A stretch of DNA of 64,000 nt from an uncultured Clostridia bacterium (GTDB lineage: Bacteria > Bacillota > Clostridia > Christensenellales > Borkfalkiaceae), in assembly GCA_947625385.1 (NCBI GenBank), contig CANQOB010000001.1, forward strand, positions 1 through 64,000, written 5' to 3'. The notes under the pieces are model-generated. The model worked only from the letters and a program-made list of their open reading frames with translations. It searched no databases and was not told where the DNA came from. Shown in pieces: positions 46,089-54,697 of the stretch. Position 1 is the stretch's first letter. Every line of letters starts with the position of its first letter. Made by a program: the position numbers and the translations under genes.

Positions 46089-48509
46089 ATGAACCTTTCC
46101 GAAACGGAAGCAGAACGGCTGATCGCGGGCAAACTCACGCGCTATTTCGGCGTCACCCCGCAGGAGGCCGCCCGCGACCAGATCTACAAAGCCGTCGTCA
46201 TGAGCGTGAGAGACATCATGCTCGAAAAAAGGCAGAAATTCCACAAGAAAGTCAAGACCGCCAAGGCAAAGCGGGTCTATTATCTTTGCATGGAATTTCT
46301 CATGGGGCGGTCGCTGAAAAACAGCGTCTACAATCTCGGCATCCAAAGCGCACTCGAAGGAGCTTTGAAGCGCTACCGCCTCACGCTCGATGACCTCTAC
46401 GAGGAGGAACCTGACGCAGGGCTCGGAAATGGGGGACTCGGACGCCTCGCGGCATGTTTTTTGGATGGGCTCGCCACGCAGAACTATCCCGCGATGGGGT
46501 TCTCCATCTGTTACCAATACGGACTTTTCAAACAGAAGATCGTCGACGGCTGGCAGATCGAGCTGCCCGACGTCTGGCTTCCCGGCGGCGAAGCGTGGCT
46601 CACGCAGCGCACGGATAAACAGTTCATTGTGCGGTTCGACGGGGAACTCGAAGAGCGTTGGACAGACAGCGGCTTGCAGGTCGTCTATCGCAATGCAAAA
46701 GAGGTGGAGGCGATTGCATACGACATGATGATCGCGGGGGCGAACTCCGAGGCGGTCAGCGTGCTTCGCCTTTGGCGCTCCCGCGCGATGCACAAGTTCG
46801 ACATGCAGCGCTTTGCACGGGGCGATTATGACGCCGCCATCCGCGACGACAATGAGGCGCAGCTCATCTCCAAAGTCCTGTATCCCTCGGATAACCACTA
46901 TGAGGGCAAATCGCTGCGCCTGAAACAGCAGTATTTTCTCGTCTCGGCGTCGCTGCAATGTATCGTGGCTGACCACAAGCGGCGGTACGGTCCGCTCACG
47001 CTTCTGCCCGAAATGGCGTCGATCCACATCAACGACACCCACCCCGCGCTCGCCATCCCCGAACTCATGCGCATTCTCATAGATGAAAATGCCTTTTCGT
47101 GGGAGGACGCATGGAACATCACGACAGCGACCTGCGCTTACACCAACCACACCGTGCTTGCGGAGGCGCTCGAAACGTGGGCGGAAGATCTTGTCGCAAG
47201 GAGATTGCCGCGCATCCATTCCATTCTCAAAGAGATCAACCGACGGCTCTGCGAAGATCTTTGGAACAGATTCCCCGGCGATTGGAACAAGATATCCCGC
47301 ATGGCGGTTCTTGCGCACAATACCGTGCGCATGGCAAACCTCGCAGTCATCGGCGCGCACAGCGTAAACGGCGTCTCCGAGCTGCACAGCAACATCATCA
47401 AGGAGAGCATTTTCCGCGATTTTTACGATTACACGCCCGAGAAATTCACAAACGTCACGAACGGCATCGCGCACCGCCGGTGGCTCAACCAATCCAATCC
47501 CGAGCTCTGCGCCCTGCTCGACGAATGTATCGGACCGGGCTACGCAAAGGATGCGGAAAAGCTTGCCGCGTTTGCGAAATTCGAAAGCGACGAGAGCGTT
47601 CTTGCCCGCCTCGCCGAGATCAAGCACATCAAAAAGGAGCAGTTCGCCCAATATGCAAAACGGGAACAGGGCATTGTCATCGACCCGGATACGCTCTTCG
47701 ACGTGCAGGCGAAGCGCATGCACGAATACAAACGGCAGCTCCTCAACGTGCTCAACATCATCGGACAGTACGACCTTCTGAGAGAGAATCCCGATCTCGA
47801 CGTCGTGCCGAGGACGTATATTTTCGGAGCGAAAGCGGCTGCGGGATACGATATGGCGAAGCAGATCATGAAGCTCATTTGCTTCCTCGCCGAGGATATC
47901 CGGAAACATCCGAAGATTCACGAAAAGCTCAACGTCGTCTATATGGAGAACTACAATGTGACGATGTCGGAGAAGCTCATGCCCGCTTCCGAGGTCTCGG
48001 AGCAGATCTCTCTCGCGGGGAAGGAGGCGAGCGGCACCGGGAACATGAAGTTCATGATCAACGGCGCGCTCACCGTCGGCACGTTGGACGGCGCGAATGT
48101 CGAGATCGCCGAACGGGTGGGCGACGAAAACATCTTTATTTTCGGACTTCGTTCGGACGAAGTGGCGGAAATTTGGAGCAAGGGCTACAATTCGAGCGCC
48201 TACTACAATCATGACGGCTTTTTGAGGCGCATCATCGAATCTCTCATCGTCGGATTCAACGGGTATTCTTTTGCGGAGATCGCCAACTATCTCCTGCGCA
48301 ATGCGCCCGTGGCGGACCCGTACATGTGCCTGGCGGACTTTGAATCCTATGCCGCGACCCAAAGCAAGGTCTCCGCGCTCTACCGCGGCGACCCGATGGA
48401 ATGGAACCGCAAATCGCTCTTCAATATCGCAGCGGCGGGGTATTTTTCCGCAGACAGAAGCGTCAGAGAGTATGCGCGATCGATCTGGAATCTCAAACAA
48501 GTGAAATAA
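46089..48509 (+). CDS. glgP: Glycogen phosphorylase
   Basis: PLP enzyme releasing glucose-1-phosphate from glycogen. 'PDAGLGNGGLGRLAACFLD' and 'FSICYQYGLFKQ' in the N-terminal half, 'NDTHPALAIPELMR', 'AKRMHEYKRQLLN' and the PLP-Lys motif 'EASGTGNMKFMINGALT' are all typical. 806 residues, family length. GAGGAGA precedes the ATG; 12 nt after glgA. Confidence 0.97.
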   Translation: MNLSETEAERLIAGKLTRYFGVTPQEAARDQIYKAVVMSVRDIMLEKRQKFHKKVKTAKAKRVYYLCMEFLMGRSLKNSVYNLGIQSALEGALKRYRLTLDDLYEEEPDAGLGNGGLGRLAACFLDGLATQNYPAMGFSICYQYGLFKQKIVDGWQIELPDVWLPGGEAWLTQRTDKQFIVRFDGELEERWTDSGLQVVYRNAKEVEAIAYDMMIAGANSEAVSVLRLWRSRAMHKFDMQRFARGDYDAAIRDDNEAQLISKVLYPSDNHYEGKSLRLKQQYFLVSASLQCIVADHKRRYGPLTLLPEMASIHINDTHPALAIPELMRILIDENAFSWEDAWNITTATCAYTNHTVLAEALETWAEDLVARRLPRIHSILKEINRRLCEDLWNRFPGDWNKISRMAVLAHNTVRMANLAVIGAHSVNGVSELHSNIIKESIFRDFYDYTPEKFTNVTNGIAHRRWLNQSNPELCALLDECIGPGYAKDAEKLAAFAKFESDESVLARLAEIKHIKKEQFAQYAKREQGIVIDPDTLFDVQAKRMHEYKRQLLNVLNIIGQYDLLRENPDLDVVPRTYIFGAKAAAGYDMAKQIMKLICFLAEDIRKHPKIHEKLNVVYMENYNVTMSEKLMPASEVSEQISLAGKEASGTGNMKFMINGALTVGTLDGANVEIAERVGDENIFIFGLRSDEVAEIWSKGYNSSAYYNHDGFLRRIIESLIVGFNGYSFAEIANYLLRNAPVADPYMCLADFESYAATQSKVSALYRGDPMEWNRKSLFNIAAAGYFSADRSVREYARSIWNLKQVK

Positions 48510-48513
48510 GAAT

Positions 48514-50343
48514 ATGAGTTTTTATTACGATCCGATAGACCCGCGCTGCAAATCCCTCGTCGGGGCATGCAAGCGCGGCAGTGAAATTACGTTTCGCGTC
48601 TTTCAAAACCAAAGCGGAGAGGGGACTTTCTCGGCGGAAGTTTGTTATTTCGTGCTCTACGAGGACGGAAAGCCCGAAACCGTTTTGCCCATGAAGCGGA
48701 CGAAAGAGGGCTTCGAACTCGCTTTGCGTTTTCCGCAGACGGGTCTCTTCTTCTATTACTTTACTTTCCCCGACAATGTATTTCTCGGTCGGGGCAGGCT
48801 GCGCAGAGCCGCGGTCACCCGCCATCCCGCGAGCTGGCAGATCACCGTCTTTGAAGAGGATTACCGCACGCCCGATTGGATGAAGGGCGGGGTGATGTAC
48901 CAGATCTTCCCCGACCGCTTCTGCAAATCCGGAGAAGGGAGCGTGCCGCCGCACAAGCGTCTGCGCTCCGATTGGGGCGGGTGTCCTTCCTATCTTCCCG
49001 ACGAATACGGCAAGATTCACAACAACGATTTCTTTGGGGGGAATCTGCGCGGCGTCATCGAAAAGCTCGATTATCTCGAAAGTTTGCATGTGAGCACGGT
49101 CTATTTCAACCCCATCTTCGAAGCGTATTCCAATCACCGCTACGATACGGGCGACTATCTGCGCATCGACCCGCTGCTCGGGACGCTCAAAGACTTCGAC
49201 GAACTCATCGAAAAGGCAGCCTGCCGCGGCATCAAGATCGTCCTCGACGGCGTATTCAACCATACGGGCGACGACAGCCGCTATTTCAATAAATACGGCA
49301 GATACGACTCCTTGGGCGCCTACCAGTCCCCCGCCTCTCCCTATGCGAAATGGTACCGCTTTCACGAATTTCCCACTTCCTACGACAGTTGGTGGGGCAT
49401 CGAGACGCTGCCCGCCGTCAACGAATGCGACGAGGGCTTCCGCAACTTCATCTGCGGAGAAGGCGGCGTACTGAAATATTGGCTCGCCCGCGGTATCGGC
49501 GGCTACCGTCTCGACGTCGCCGACGAGCTCCCCGATTCCTTCCTCGAGCTTTTGCGCACCTCCGTCAAGGAGGAGAACCCCGACGCCGTGATCATCGGCG
49601 AAGTCTGGGAGGACGCATCGAATAAGATCGCTTACGGCGAACGCAGAAAGTACCTGCAAGGAAAAGAGCTCGACAGCGTGATGAACTATCCGCTCAAAGA
49701 CGGCATTCTCAATTTTATGCTTTCGGGAAGCTGCGATCAGCTCCGCGAGACGATCTTCATGCTCCTCGACAACTACCCCAAAGAGACGCTCGATGTGCTC
49801 ATGAACGTGCTCTCGACGCACGATACGCCGCGCATTCTCACCGTCCTCGGCGGAAAACATTGCAGAACCAAACGGGAAATGGCGGAAACGCAGCTCACCG
49901 ACGCGGAAAAGCTGCTCGCCAAAGAACGCTTGAAGGCAGCCGCGCTCCTCGAATACACGCTCTTCGGCGTGCCCTGCATTTATTACGGCGACGAGGCGGG
50001 CATGGAGGGCTACGGCGACCCGTTCTGCCGCAGATGCTTCCCGTGGGACGGCATGGACGAAGAACTCGTGGAATACTTCCGTCTGCTCGGCGAGATTCGC
50101 ACCCAACGATTTCACGGCATCCTGACGGACGGCGGCTACCGCGAGGTCTTCGCAGACGTCTCCTGCCTCGTATTCGAACGCAGAAAGGACGACCGCGCGA
50201 TCTACGTCTTTTGCAATCTTTCGTCGTCGGAATACCGCATCCGCTTCGACGGAAGTTTCACCGAACAGCTCACGGGAAAAGTCTATGAAAACAGCTTCAC
50301 CGTGCCGCCGTATTCTTACGGAATCTTGGCGAAAACCGAATAG
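48514..50343 (+). CDS. Intracellular alpha-amylase family (GH13) glucan hydrolase
   Basis: 609 residues without a signal peptide. An N-terminal beta-sandwich (about 1-125) is followed by a GH13 barrel with 'GVMYQIFPDRFCKS', 'KIVLDGVFNHTGDD', 'GGYRLDVADEL' (nucleophile Asp), 'VIIGEVWEDAS' (acid Glu) and 'VLSTHDTPRI' (Asp). Layout resembles neopullulanase/cyclomaltodextrinase-type enzymes. In the glycogen operon it probably trims or debranches stored glucan with GlgP. Exact linkage preference cannot be read from sequence. It starts 4 nt after glgP. Confidence 0.92.
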   Translation: MSFYYDPIDPRCKSLVGACKRGSEITFRVFQNQSGEGTFSAEVCYFVLYEDGKPETVLPMKRTKEGFELALRFPQTGLFFYYFTFPDNVFLGRGRLRRAAVTRHPASWQITVFEEDYRTPDWMKGGVMYQIFPDRFCKSGEGSVPPHKRLRSDWGGCPSYLPDEYGKIHNNDFFGGNLRGVIEKLDYLESLHVSTVYFNPIFEAYSNHRYDTGDYLRIDPLLGTLKDFDELIEKAACRGIKIVLDGVFNHTGDDSRYFNKYGRYDSLGAYQSPASPYAKWYRFHEFPTSYDSWWGIETLPAVNECDEGFRNFICGEGGVLKYWLARGIGGYRLDVADELPDSFLELLRTSVKEENPDAVIIGEVWEDASNKIAYGERRKYLQGKELDSVMNYPLKDGILNFMLSGSCDQLRETIFMLLDNYPKETLDVLMNVLSTHDTPRILTVLGGKHCRTKREMAETQLTDAEKLLAKERLKAAALLEYTLFGVPCIYYGDEAGMEGYGDPFCRRCFPWDGMDEELVEYFRLLGEIRTQRFHGILTDGGYREVFADVSCLVFERRKDDRAIYVFCNLSSSEYRIRFDGSFTEQLTGKVYENSFTVPPYSYGILAKTE

Positions 50344-50380
50344 TATGTCAGACATACAATACTATGCGTGACATACTACC
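50341..50380 (+). repeat. GCGTGACATA palindrome (copy 3) after the amylase gene
   Basis: Core 'ctatgcgtgacatac' in sense orientation 15 nt after the stop. 'tagtatgtca' at 50341 and 'tgacatacta' at 50369 form an outer 10-bp inverted repeat that includes the stop codon. Confidence 0.75.
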
Positions 50381-50528
50381 GAAGAAGATCTTCGGTCATG
50401 TTTTGCAGCCGATTTCGGAAAAAAACGGACGATCGGCAAAAGATCCGACGCAGCGATAAAAACTGTGTATGAGCGGAAATCCAGAGAAAAAAGCTGATTT
50501 TTTGCAAAAAAACTAATTTTTTGCCCAT

Positions 50529-50562
50529 AACTATTCGTAAAACAATGATTTTACGCATAGTT
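50529..50562 (+). repeat. 14-bp inverted repeat with 6-bp spacer upstream of the recombinase gene
   Basis: 'aactattcgtaaaa', spacer caatga, 'ttttacgcatagtt'; the arms match at 13 of 14 positions. Arm length and 6-nt spacing resemble tyrosine-recombinase core sites, but a regulator operator fits equally well. Confidence 0.65.
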
Positions 50563-50637
50563 TAATTTGTCGGTATTGCAGAAAATCGCCTCTCCCCCGA
50601 GGGGCGGATTTTTGATTTTTCATAAAAATTCCCCTTT

Positions 50638-50651
50638 AACTATTCGTAAAA
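50638..50651 (+). repeat. Third copy of the aactattcgtaaaa half-site, abutting the recombinase -35
   Basis: Exact copy of the left arm at 50529, ending at the base before the TTGACA box. A protein bound here would contact or block RNA polymerase. Confidence 0.7.
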
Positions 50652-50680
50652 TTGACAGCGCTCTCTTTTTTTGCTATAAT
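50652..50680 (+). promoter_or_regulatory. Recombinase promoter predicting a leaderless transcript
   Basis: TTGACA, 17-nt spacer, TATAAT ending at 50680. Expected +1 is 50687, the A of the ATG. Confidence 0.85.
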
Positions 50681-50686
50681 TGTCGT

Positions 50687-51751
50687 ATGAAAGATTCGGG
50701 AAATTTCCATCAGGACAGAAATTTTCATAACCTCGATAAGATCAACGCGCTTTTGGCGGAACTTCCCTATTGCTGCGAAGATTTTTTGCGCGGCGTCGAG
50801 ACGCGCACAAGCACGCTGACCCGTCTCAACTACTGCTATGACCTGCGTATCTTTTTCGATTTTCTCTGCAAGAAAAAGTTCCGCGGCACAAAAGACGTTC
50901 TTTCCCTCACGCTCGAGGACCTCGAACAGGTGACGGAAACCGATTTGGAGATCTTCCTCGCTTATCTCACCCACTACGAATTCCGCGGGCACAGTCTTTC
51001 ATGCGACGAACGCGCCAAGGCGCGCAAGCTCTCCACGGTGCGTTCTTTCTATAAGTATTTCTTCAACAAAGGTCTTATCGAAGTCAACAATACCGCAAAA
51101 GTCCCCACCCCGAAGCTCCACGAGAAGGAAATCATCCGCCTCGAAGGCGATGAGGTCGAAAAACTGCTCGACACAGCCGAATTCGGCAGCGGGATGTCCC
51201 GTCACATGGAGGGATATCATGAGCGTACGAGCGTAAGGGATACCGCCATTTTGACCCTCTTTCTCGGCACGGGCATCCGTATCTCCGAACTTGTCGGGCT
51301 GAACAACGACAGTATCGATTTCAAGACGAATTCTTTTGTCGTCACCCGCAAGGGCGGGAACCAGGCGATCTTATATTTTTCGGAGGAGGTCGGGGACGCC
51401 CTCGCCGCCTATCTCGCACAAAAAGAGAACGACAAAAAGGTGCCGCCCAACGAAAAAGCCCTCTTTTTGTCCCTGCAATACAGACGCATTTCGGTGCGGG
51501 CGGTCGAAAATCTCGTCAAAAAGTACGCGCGCATCGTCTCCCCTCTCAAAAAAATCACGCCGCACAAGCTCCGCTCCACCTACGGCACCGCCCTCTACCG
51601 GGAAACGGGCGACATCTTTATCGTTGCAGACGTCCTCGGTCATAAGGACGTCAACACGACGCGCAAACACTATGCCGCCATCACGGAGGACCGTCGCCGC
51701 TCCGTTGCGGGAAAGGTAAAACTGCATAAGGACGACGGGGAGGACGGCTGA
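50687..51751 (+). CDS. Tyrosine recombinase (XerC/XerD-like)
   Basis: Site-specific recombinase. An N-terminal SAM-like domain ('LTRLNYCYDLRIFFDFLCKK') precedes the catalytic domain with Arg in 'GTGIRISELVGL', Lys in 'VTRKGGNQAIL', 'HKLRSTYGTALY' (HxxR) and 'LGHKDVNTTRKHY' with His and the nucleophile Tyr. 354 residues against about 300 for XerC/D, the extra part being N-terminal. The ORF-track start at 50567 lies before the promoter; ATG 50687 is at the predicted transcript start. It overlaps hflX (TGATG). Whether it is the chromosomal dimer-resolving Xer cannot be settled here. Confidence 0.9.
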   Translation: MKDSGNFHQDRNFHNLDKINALLAELPYCCEDFLRGVETRTSTLTRLNYCYDLRIFFDFLCKKKFRGTKDVLSLTLEDLEQVTETDLEIFLAYLTHYEFRGHSLSCDERAKARKLSTVRSFYKYFFNKGLIEVNNTAKVPTPKLHEKEIIRLEGDEVEKLLDTAEFGSGMSRHMEGYHERTSVRDTAILTLFLGTGIRISELVGLNNDSIDFKTNSFVVTRKGGNQAILYFSEEVGDALAAYLAQKENDKKVPPNEKALFLSLQYRRISVRAVENLVKKYARIVSPLKKITPHKLRSTYGTALYRETGDIFIVADVLGHKDVNTTRKHYAAITEDRRRSVAGKVKLHKDDGEDG

Positions 51752-52953
51752 TGGAAGAAATTTTTATCATCCAGCCCGTTTTCGGAGCCGATTGGGAGGT
51801 CCTGCATGCGGAGGCAGTCTCTCTCATCGACAGCGCGGGCGCCCGCTATGCCGGCAGCATCTTTCAGAACATCCGCGAGATCGACCCTGCGACCTTCGTT
51901 GGCTCCGGGAAACTCGCCGAACTCAACGAATCTTTGGAAGATAAGGACGTCACGGTTCTCTTCAACGGCGAGCTCTCCCCTTCCCAGACCCTGAACATCT
52001 CCAAGGCGCTGGGCGGCAGAAAAGTCATTGACCGCACGACGCTCATCCTCGACATCTTCGCCCTGCGCGCGGAGAGCAGCGAGGGAAAGATTCAAGTCGA
52101 ACTTGCCCAGCTCAAATACCTCTATCCGCGCCTGAAAGGCAAGGGAGAAGCGCTGTCGCGGCTCGGCGGCGGAATCGGCACGCGCGGACCCGGGGAGACG
52201 CAGCTCGAAACCGACCGCAGACATATCCGTACACGCATCCACGCGCTCGAAGAACGCTTGAAGGACATCGAACAGCGGCGCACACTGCTCGCCGAGCGCA
52301 GAAAAAAAGAGCGGACGATCACCGTCGCGCTCGTGGGATATACCAATACGGGCAAATCGACCTTGCTCAATGCGCTCACGGGTTCGGATGTGCTCGTCAA
52401 GGATGCGCTGTTCGCCACGCTCGACCCCACGTCCCGCGCGATGGAGATCGAGGGCGTGCCTTTTTTGCTCGTGGACACCGTGGGATTTTTGCAGAGTCTG
52501 CCCCATCATCTCATCGACGCCTTCAAATCCACGTTGGAGAGCGCGCTCTCCTGCGATCTTGCGCTCATCGTCTGCGATGCGTCCGATGAATTCGAAATGC
52601 AGCGCAAAACCACGCTCGACACGCTCAACGGGCTCGGCTTTTCCTCGCCCTATCTCGTCGTGATGAACAAGTGCGACCTCGCGCCCGACGTTCGGCTCCC
52701 GAAGGACAGCATTGCGATCTCCGCCGCGACTGGAGAAGGGCTCGACCGCTTGAAAAGCTGCATTTTCCATGCGGTAAAGAACCGTTTCCTGCGGATGGAG
52801 CTCTTCGTCCCCTACGCCGATATGGCGGCTTACGGCGCCGTCAGAAATCTCCTCTACGAGCGCGCCGTATTCTATACCGACGAGGGCGCGCGCATCCTTG
52901 CGATCGTCCCCGCCGTCTATGCGGAAACATTCGCGAAATTTCTCGCCAAATGA
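51751..52953 (+). CDS. hflX: GTPase HflX
   Basis: Ribosome-associated GTPase that splits stalled or stressed ribosomes. N-terminal HflX domain with 'ATFVGSGKLAEL', then a helical linker 'RGPGETQLETDRRHIRTRI'. G1 is 'GYTNTGKSTLLNAL', G3 'DTVGFLQSLPHHL' and G4 'MNKCD'. 400 residues. Its TGA is directly followed, without a gap, by the stop of the convergent small gene. Confidence 0.96.
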   Translation: MEEIFIIQPVFGADWEVLHAEAVSLIDSAGARYAGSIFQNIREIDPATFVGSGKLAELNESLEDKDVTVLFNGELSPSQTLNISKALGGRKVIDRTTLILDIFALRAESSEGKIQVELAQLKYLYPRLKGKGEALSRLGGGIGTRGPGETQLETDRRHIRTRIHALEERLKDIEQRRTLLAERRKKERTITVALVGYTNTGKSTLLNALTGSDVLVKDALFATLDPTSRAMEIEGVPFLLVDTVGFLQSLPHHLIDAFKSTLESALSCDLALIVCDASDEFEMQRKTTLDTLNGLGFSSPYLVVMNKCDLAPDVRLPKDSIAISAATGEGLDRLKSCIFHAVKNRFLRMELFVPYADMAAYGAVRNLLYERAVFYTDEGARILAIVPAVYAETFAKFLAK

Positions 52954-53142
52954 TCAATCCTCTTTGTAATCGTTCGGATTCGTGATGACCTTGTCGATCT
53001 TGATGGTCGCAAATTCTTTGATATCGAGACATTTCCCGCAGTTATCGCAGATCTTCGAGGGGTCGAGGTCGCAAACTTCGCACTCCATACAGCCGTCGCA
53101 CTCCTTCCCGTCATAGAGAACGCATTCTTTTCCGAGTTCCAT
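52954..53142 (-). CDS. Cys-rich small protein, probable metal binder
   Basis: 62 residues from the preferred ATG 53142 (GAGGTG upstream); the track extends to 53235 through AT-rich, non-coding-looking codons. It contains eight cysteines in the order 'KECVLYDGKECDGCMECEVC' then 'ICDNCGKCLDI', so two CxxC-type clusters that could bind zinc or an iron-sulfur cluster. Similar mini-proteins seem common in Clostridia, but I know of no assigned function. It sits between hflX and the lexA promoter. Confidence 0.8.
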   Translation of the reverse strand: MELGKECVLYDGKECDGCMECEVCDLDPSKICDNCGKCLDIKEFATIKIDKVITNPNDYKED

Positions 53143-53218
53143 CTCATTCACCTCGCTCCTATTATAGAACGCCGCGCAAAAAAAATCAAGAAAAAACGGA
53201 AAAAATTTCCCAAATCTT

Positions 53219-53232
53219 GAAACAAATGTTTG
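53219..53232 (+). promoter_or_regulatory. Candidate LexA operator upstream of lexA
   Basis: 'gaaacaaatgtttg' contains AAACA-N2-TGTTT, the arms of a Bacillota SOS box (GAACA-N2-TGTTC) with the outer G/C changed to A/T. It overlaps the first bases of the -35, as expected for autoregulation. Confidence 0.5.
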
Positions 53233-53258
53233 CAATTATTTTCAAATCGTGCTATACT
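53230..53258 (+). promoter_or_regulatory. lexA promoter
   Basis: TTGCAA, 17-nt spacer, TATACT, 17 nt before the start codon with GGAGGT between. Confidence 0.82.
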
Positions 53259-53275
53259 GTAATCGGAGGTAAGGT

Positions 53276-53884
53276 ATGCTCAACAAAAACAAGCTTCTCG
53301 ACGTGCTCGACTATATCAACCGCTATATCGCAGACAACGGATTCCCGCCCACCGTCCGCGATATGTGCCGCGATCTCGGCATCAAATCCACCGCAACCGC
53401 TTACGACTACATCAACCGTCTGCGCGATATGGGATATCTCGACAAAGCGGAAAATAAAAAGCGCGCCGTCTCGGTGCGGAGCGAAAACGTTGTCCGCGTT
53501 CCCCTCCTCGGCACGGTCACCGCAGGTCAGCCCATCCTCGCGGCGGAGAATTTCGAGGGATATTATCCCCTCCCCACCGCCGAATTCAAGGGCGACGACC
53601 TCTTTTTGCTGTATGTCAAGGGGGACAGCATGATCGAAGCGGGAATCTTCGACGGCGATAAGATCGTTGTCCGCAAACAGGACACTGCGGAAAACGGCGA
53701 CATCGTTGTCGCGCTCTTTGATCCCGACGGAATCGAGCAGGGCGCGACCGTCAAACGCTACTTCCGCAGGGACGGAAAGGTCATTCTTCACCCGGAAAAT
53801 GCCGCGCTTTCCGATTTTGTGCTCGACTCCGACAGCGAGGCAATGATCGTCGGCAAAGTCGTCGGACTGCTCCGGAGTCTGTAA
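53276..53884 (+). CDS. lexA: SOS repressor LexA
   Basis: Represses DNA-damage genes and self-cleaves on RecA activation. The N-terminal winged helix ('NGFPPTVRDMCRDLGIKSTA') is followed by the S24 peptidase domain: cleavage site Ala83-Gly84 in 'TVTAGQPI', nucleophile Ser118 in 'GDSMIEAG' and Lys160 in 'GATVKRY'. 202 residues. A terminator shared with the convergent rluB gene follows. Confidence 0.97.
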   Translation: MLNKNKLLDVLDYINRYIADNGFPPTVRDMCRDLGIKSTATAYDYINRLRDMGYLDKAENKKRAVSVRSENVVRVPLLGTVTAGQPILAAENFEGYYPLPTAEFKGDDLFLLYVKGDSMIEAGIFDGDKIVVRKQDTAENGDIVVALFDPDGIEQGATVKRYFRRDGKVILHPENAALSDFVLDSDSEAMIVGKVVGLLRSL

Positions 53885-53900
53885 AACGATCGAAAACAGC

Positions 53901-53931
53901 ACGCCGCCCGATGTTCGGACGGCGTTTTTTT
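53901..53931 (+). terminator. Terminator between lexA and rluB
   Basis: Interrupted stem 'acgccg-c-ccg' / 'cgg-a-cggcgt' followed by seven T, 16 nt after lexA. Confidence 0.85.
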
Positions 53932-54640
53932 ACAGATTTTTCAGATAAAATACCTCTTCCGGGGTGAGTCTTCTGCATTCGCCGCGATCGAGTCCCGAAA
54001 GGGTAAGCTCCCCGAGCTTCGTGCGCTTCAAAAAGACCACCTCCTTGCCGACGGCTTGGAACATCTTTCTGATCTCGCGGTTTTTGCCCTCGGTGAGCAC
54101 GACTTGGAGCTTCGTGAAGCTTTTGTCCGTCTCCACGACGGTCACGCGGCACTTCTTCGTGACGACGCCTTTTTCGATCTCCACGCCGGTGCGCAGTTTG
54201 TTGAGCTGGACCTGCGTCACCGTTCCTTCCACTTTCACAAGATAGGTTTTCGGAATTTCGCTCTGCGGCGCCGTGAGGCGGTAGGCGAGGTCGCCGTCGT
54301 TCGTGAGGATGAGCAGCCCTTCCGAATTGTAGTCCAGCCGCCCCACCGGAAAGACATGCGCGCCTTCGGGCAGAAATTCCATGACGGTCTTGCGCGGACG
54401 CTCCGTCTTTTCGTCATGCACCGTACAGACGCACCCCTTGGGCTTATACAGGATAAAATATTCATAGCGGACTTTGTGGGAGAGAATTTTTCCGTCGAGC
54501 ATGACGACGTCGTTTTCTCCGACTTCCGTCCCCAAAACCGCCGATTTGCCGTTGACGGTCACGCGGCCTTGGTGGATGATCTCATCCGCACCCCGCCGCG
54601 AAGCGATGCCCTGCTCCGCCAAAAATTTGTTGATTCGCAT
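53930..54640 (-). CDS. rluB: 23S rRNA pseudouridine synthase, RluB family
   Basis: Converts a uridine of large-subunit rRNA to pseudouridine. N-terminal S4 domain 'MRINKFLAEQGIASRRGADE' and catalytic 'GRLDYNSEGLLILTNDG' with the Asp, then 'GKNREIRKMFQAVG'. 236 residues. No ribosome site is seen before the ATG; the GCGTGACATA element and a 14-bp palindrome lie directly upstream. Confidence 0.94.
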   Translation of the reverse strand: MRINKFLAEQGIASRRGADEIIHQGRVTVNGKSAVLGTEVGENDVVMLDGKILSHKVRYEYFILYKPKGCVCTVHDEKTERPRKTVMEFLPEGAHVFPVGRLDYNSEGLLILTNDGDLAYRLTAPQSEIPKTYLVKVEGTVTQVQLNKLRTGVEIEKGVVTKKCRVTVVETDKSFTKLQVVLTEGKNREIRKMFQAVGKEVVFLKRTKLGELTLSGLDRGECRRLTPEEVFYLKNL

Positions 54641-54666
54641 ACTATGTCACGCAGAGTACTCTGCAC
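54640..54666 (-). repeat. GCGTGACATA palindrome (copy 4) between dacB and rluB
   Basis: On the minus strand 'gcagagtactctgc' (14-bp perfect palindrome, 54651-54664) runs into 'gcgtgacatagt' directly before the rluB ATG. Sense-oriented relative to the upstream dacB gene, as for the other copies. Confidence 0.7.
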
Positions 54667-54697
54667 CCCTTTGTATAGAGGGCTTTTCAGCCTGTCT

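Larger units (their letters stand above)
50377..50686 (+). other. Gene-free AT-rich region upstream of the recombinase
   Basis: No credible ORF on either strand. It holds a small hairpin 'accgaag...cttcggt' (50377-50395), two copies of an (A/G)ATTTTTTGC word (around 50498-50523), a 14-bp inverted repeat with a third direct copy (separate entries), a GC-rich terminator-like stretch (about 50583-50617) and the recombinase promoter. Confidence 0.7.

Noticed and set aside
44481-48500. 1339-residue minus-strand ORF
   Set aside because: Antisense shadow of glgA and glgP; no domain, composition typical of reverse-frame GC-rich coding DNA.
50529-50562. Calling the inverted repeat a chromosomal dif site
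   Set aside because: Arms do not match the conserved XerD half (TTATGTTAAAT-like), and the location relative to the terminus is unknown; left as an unassigned repeat.
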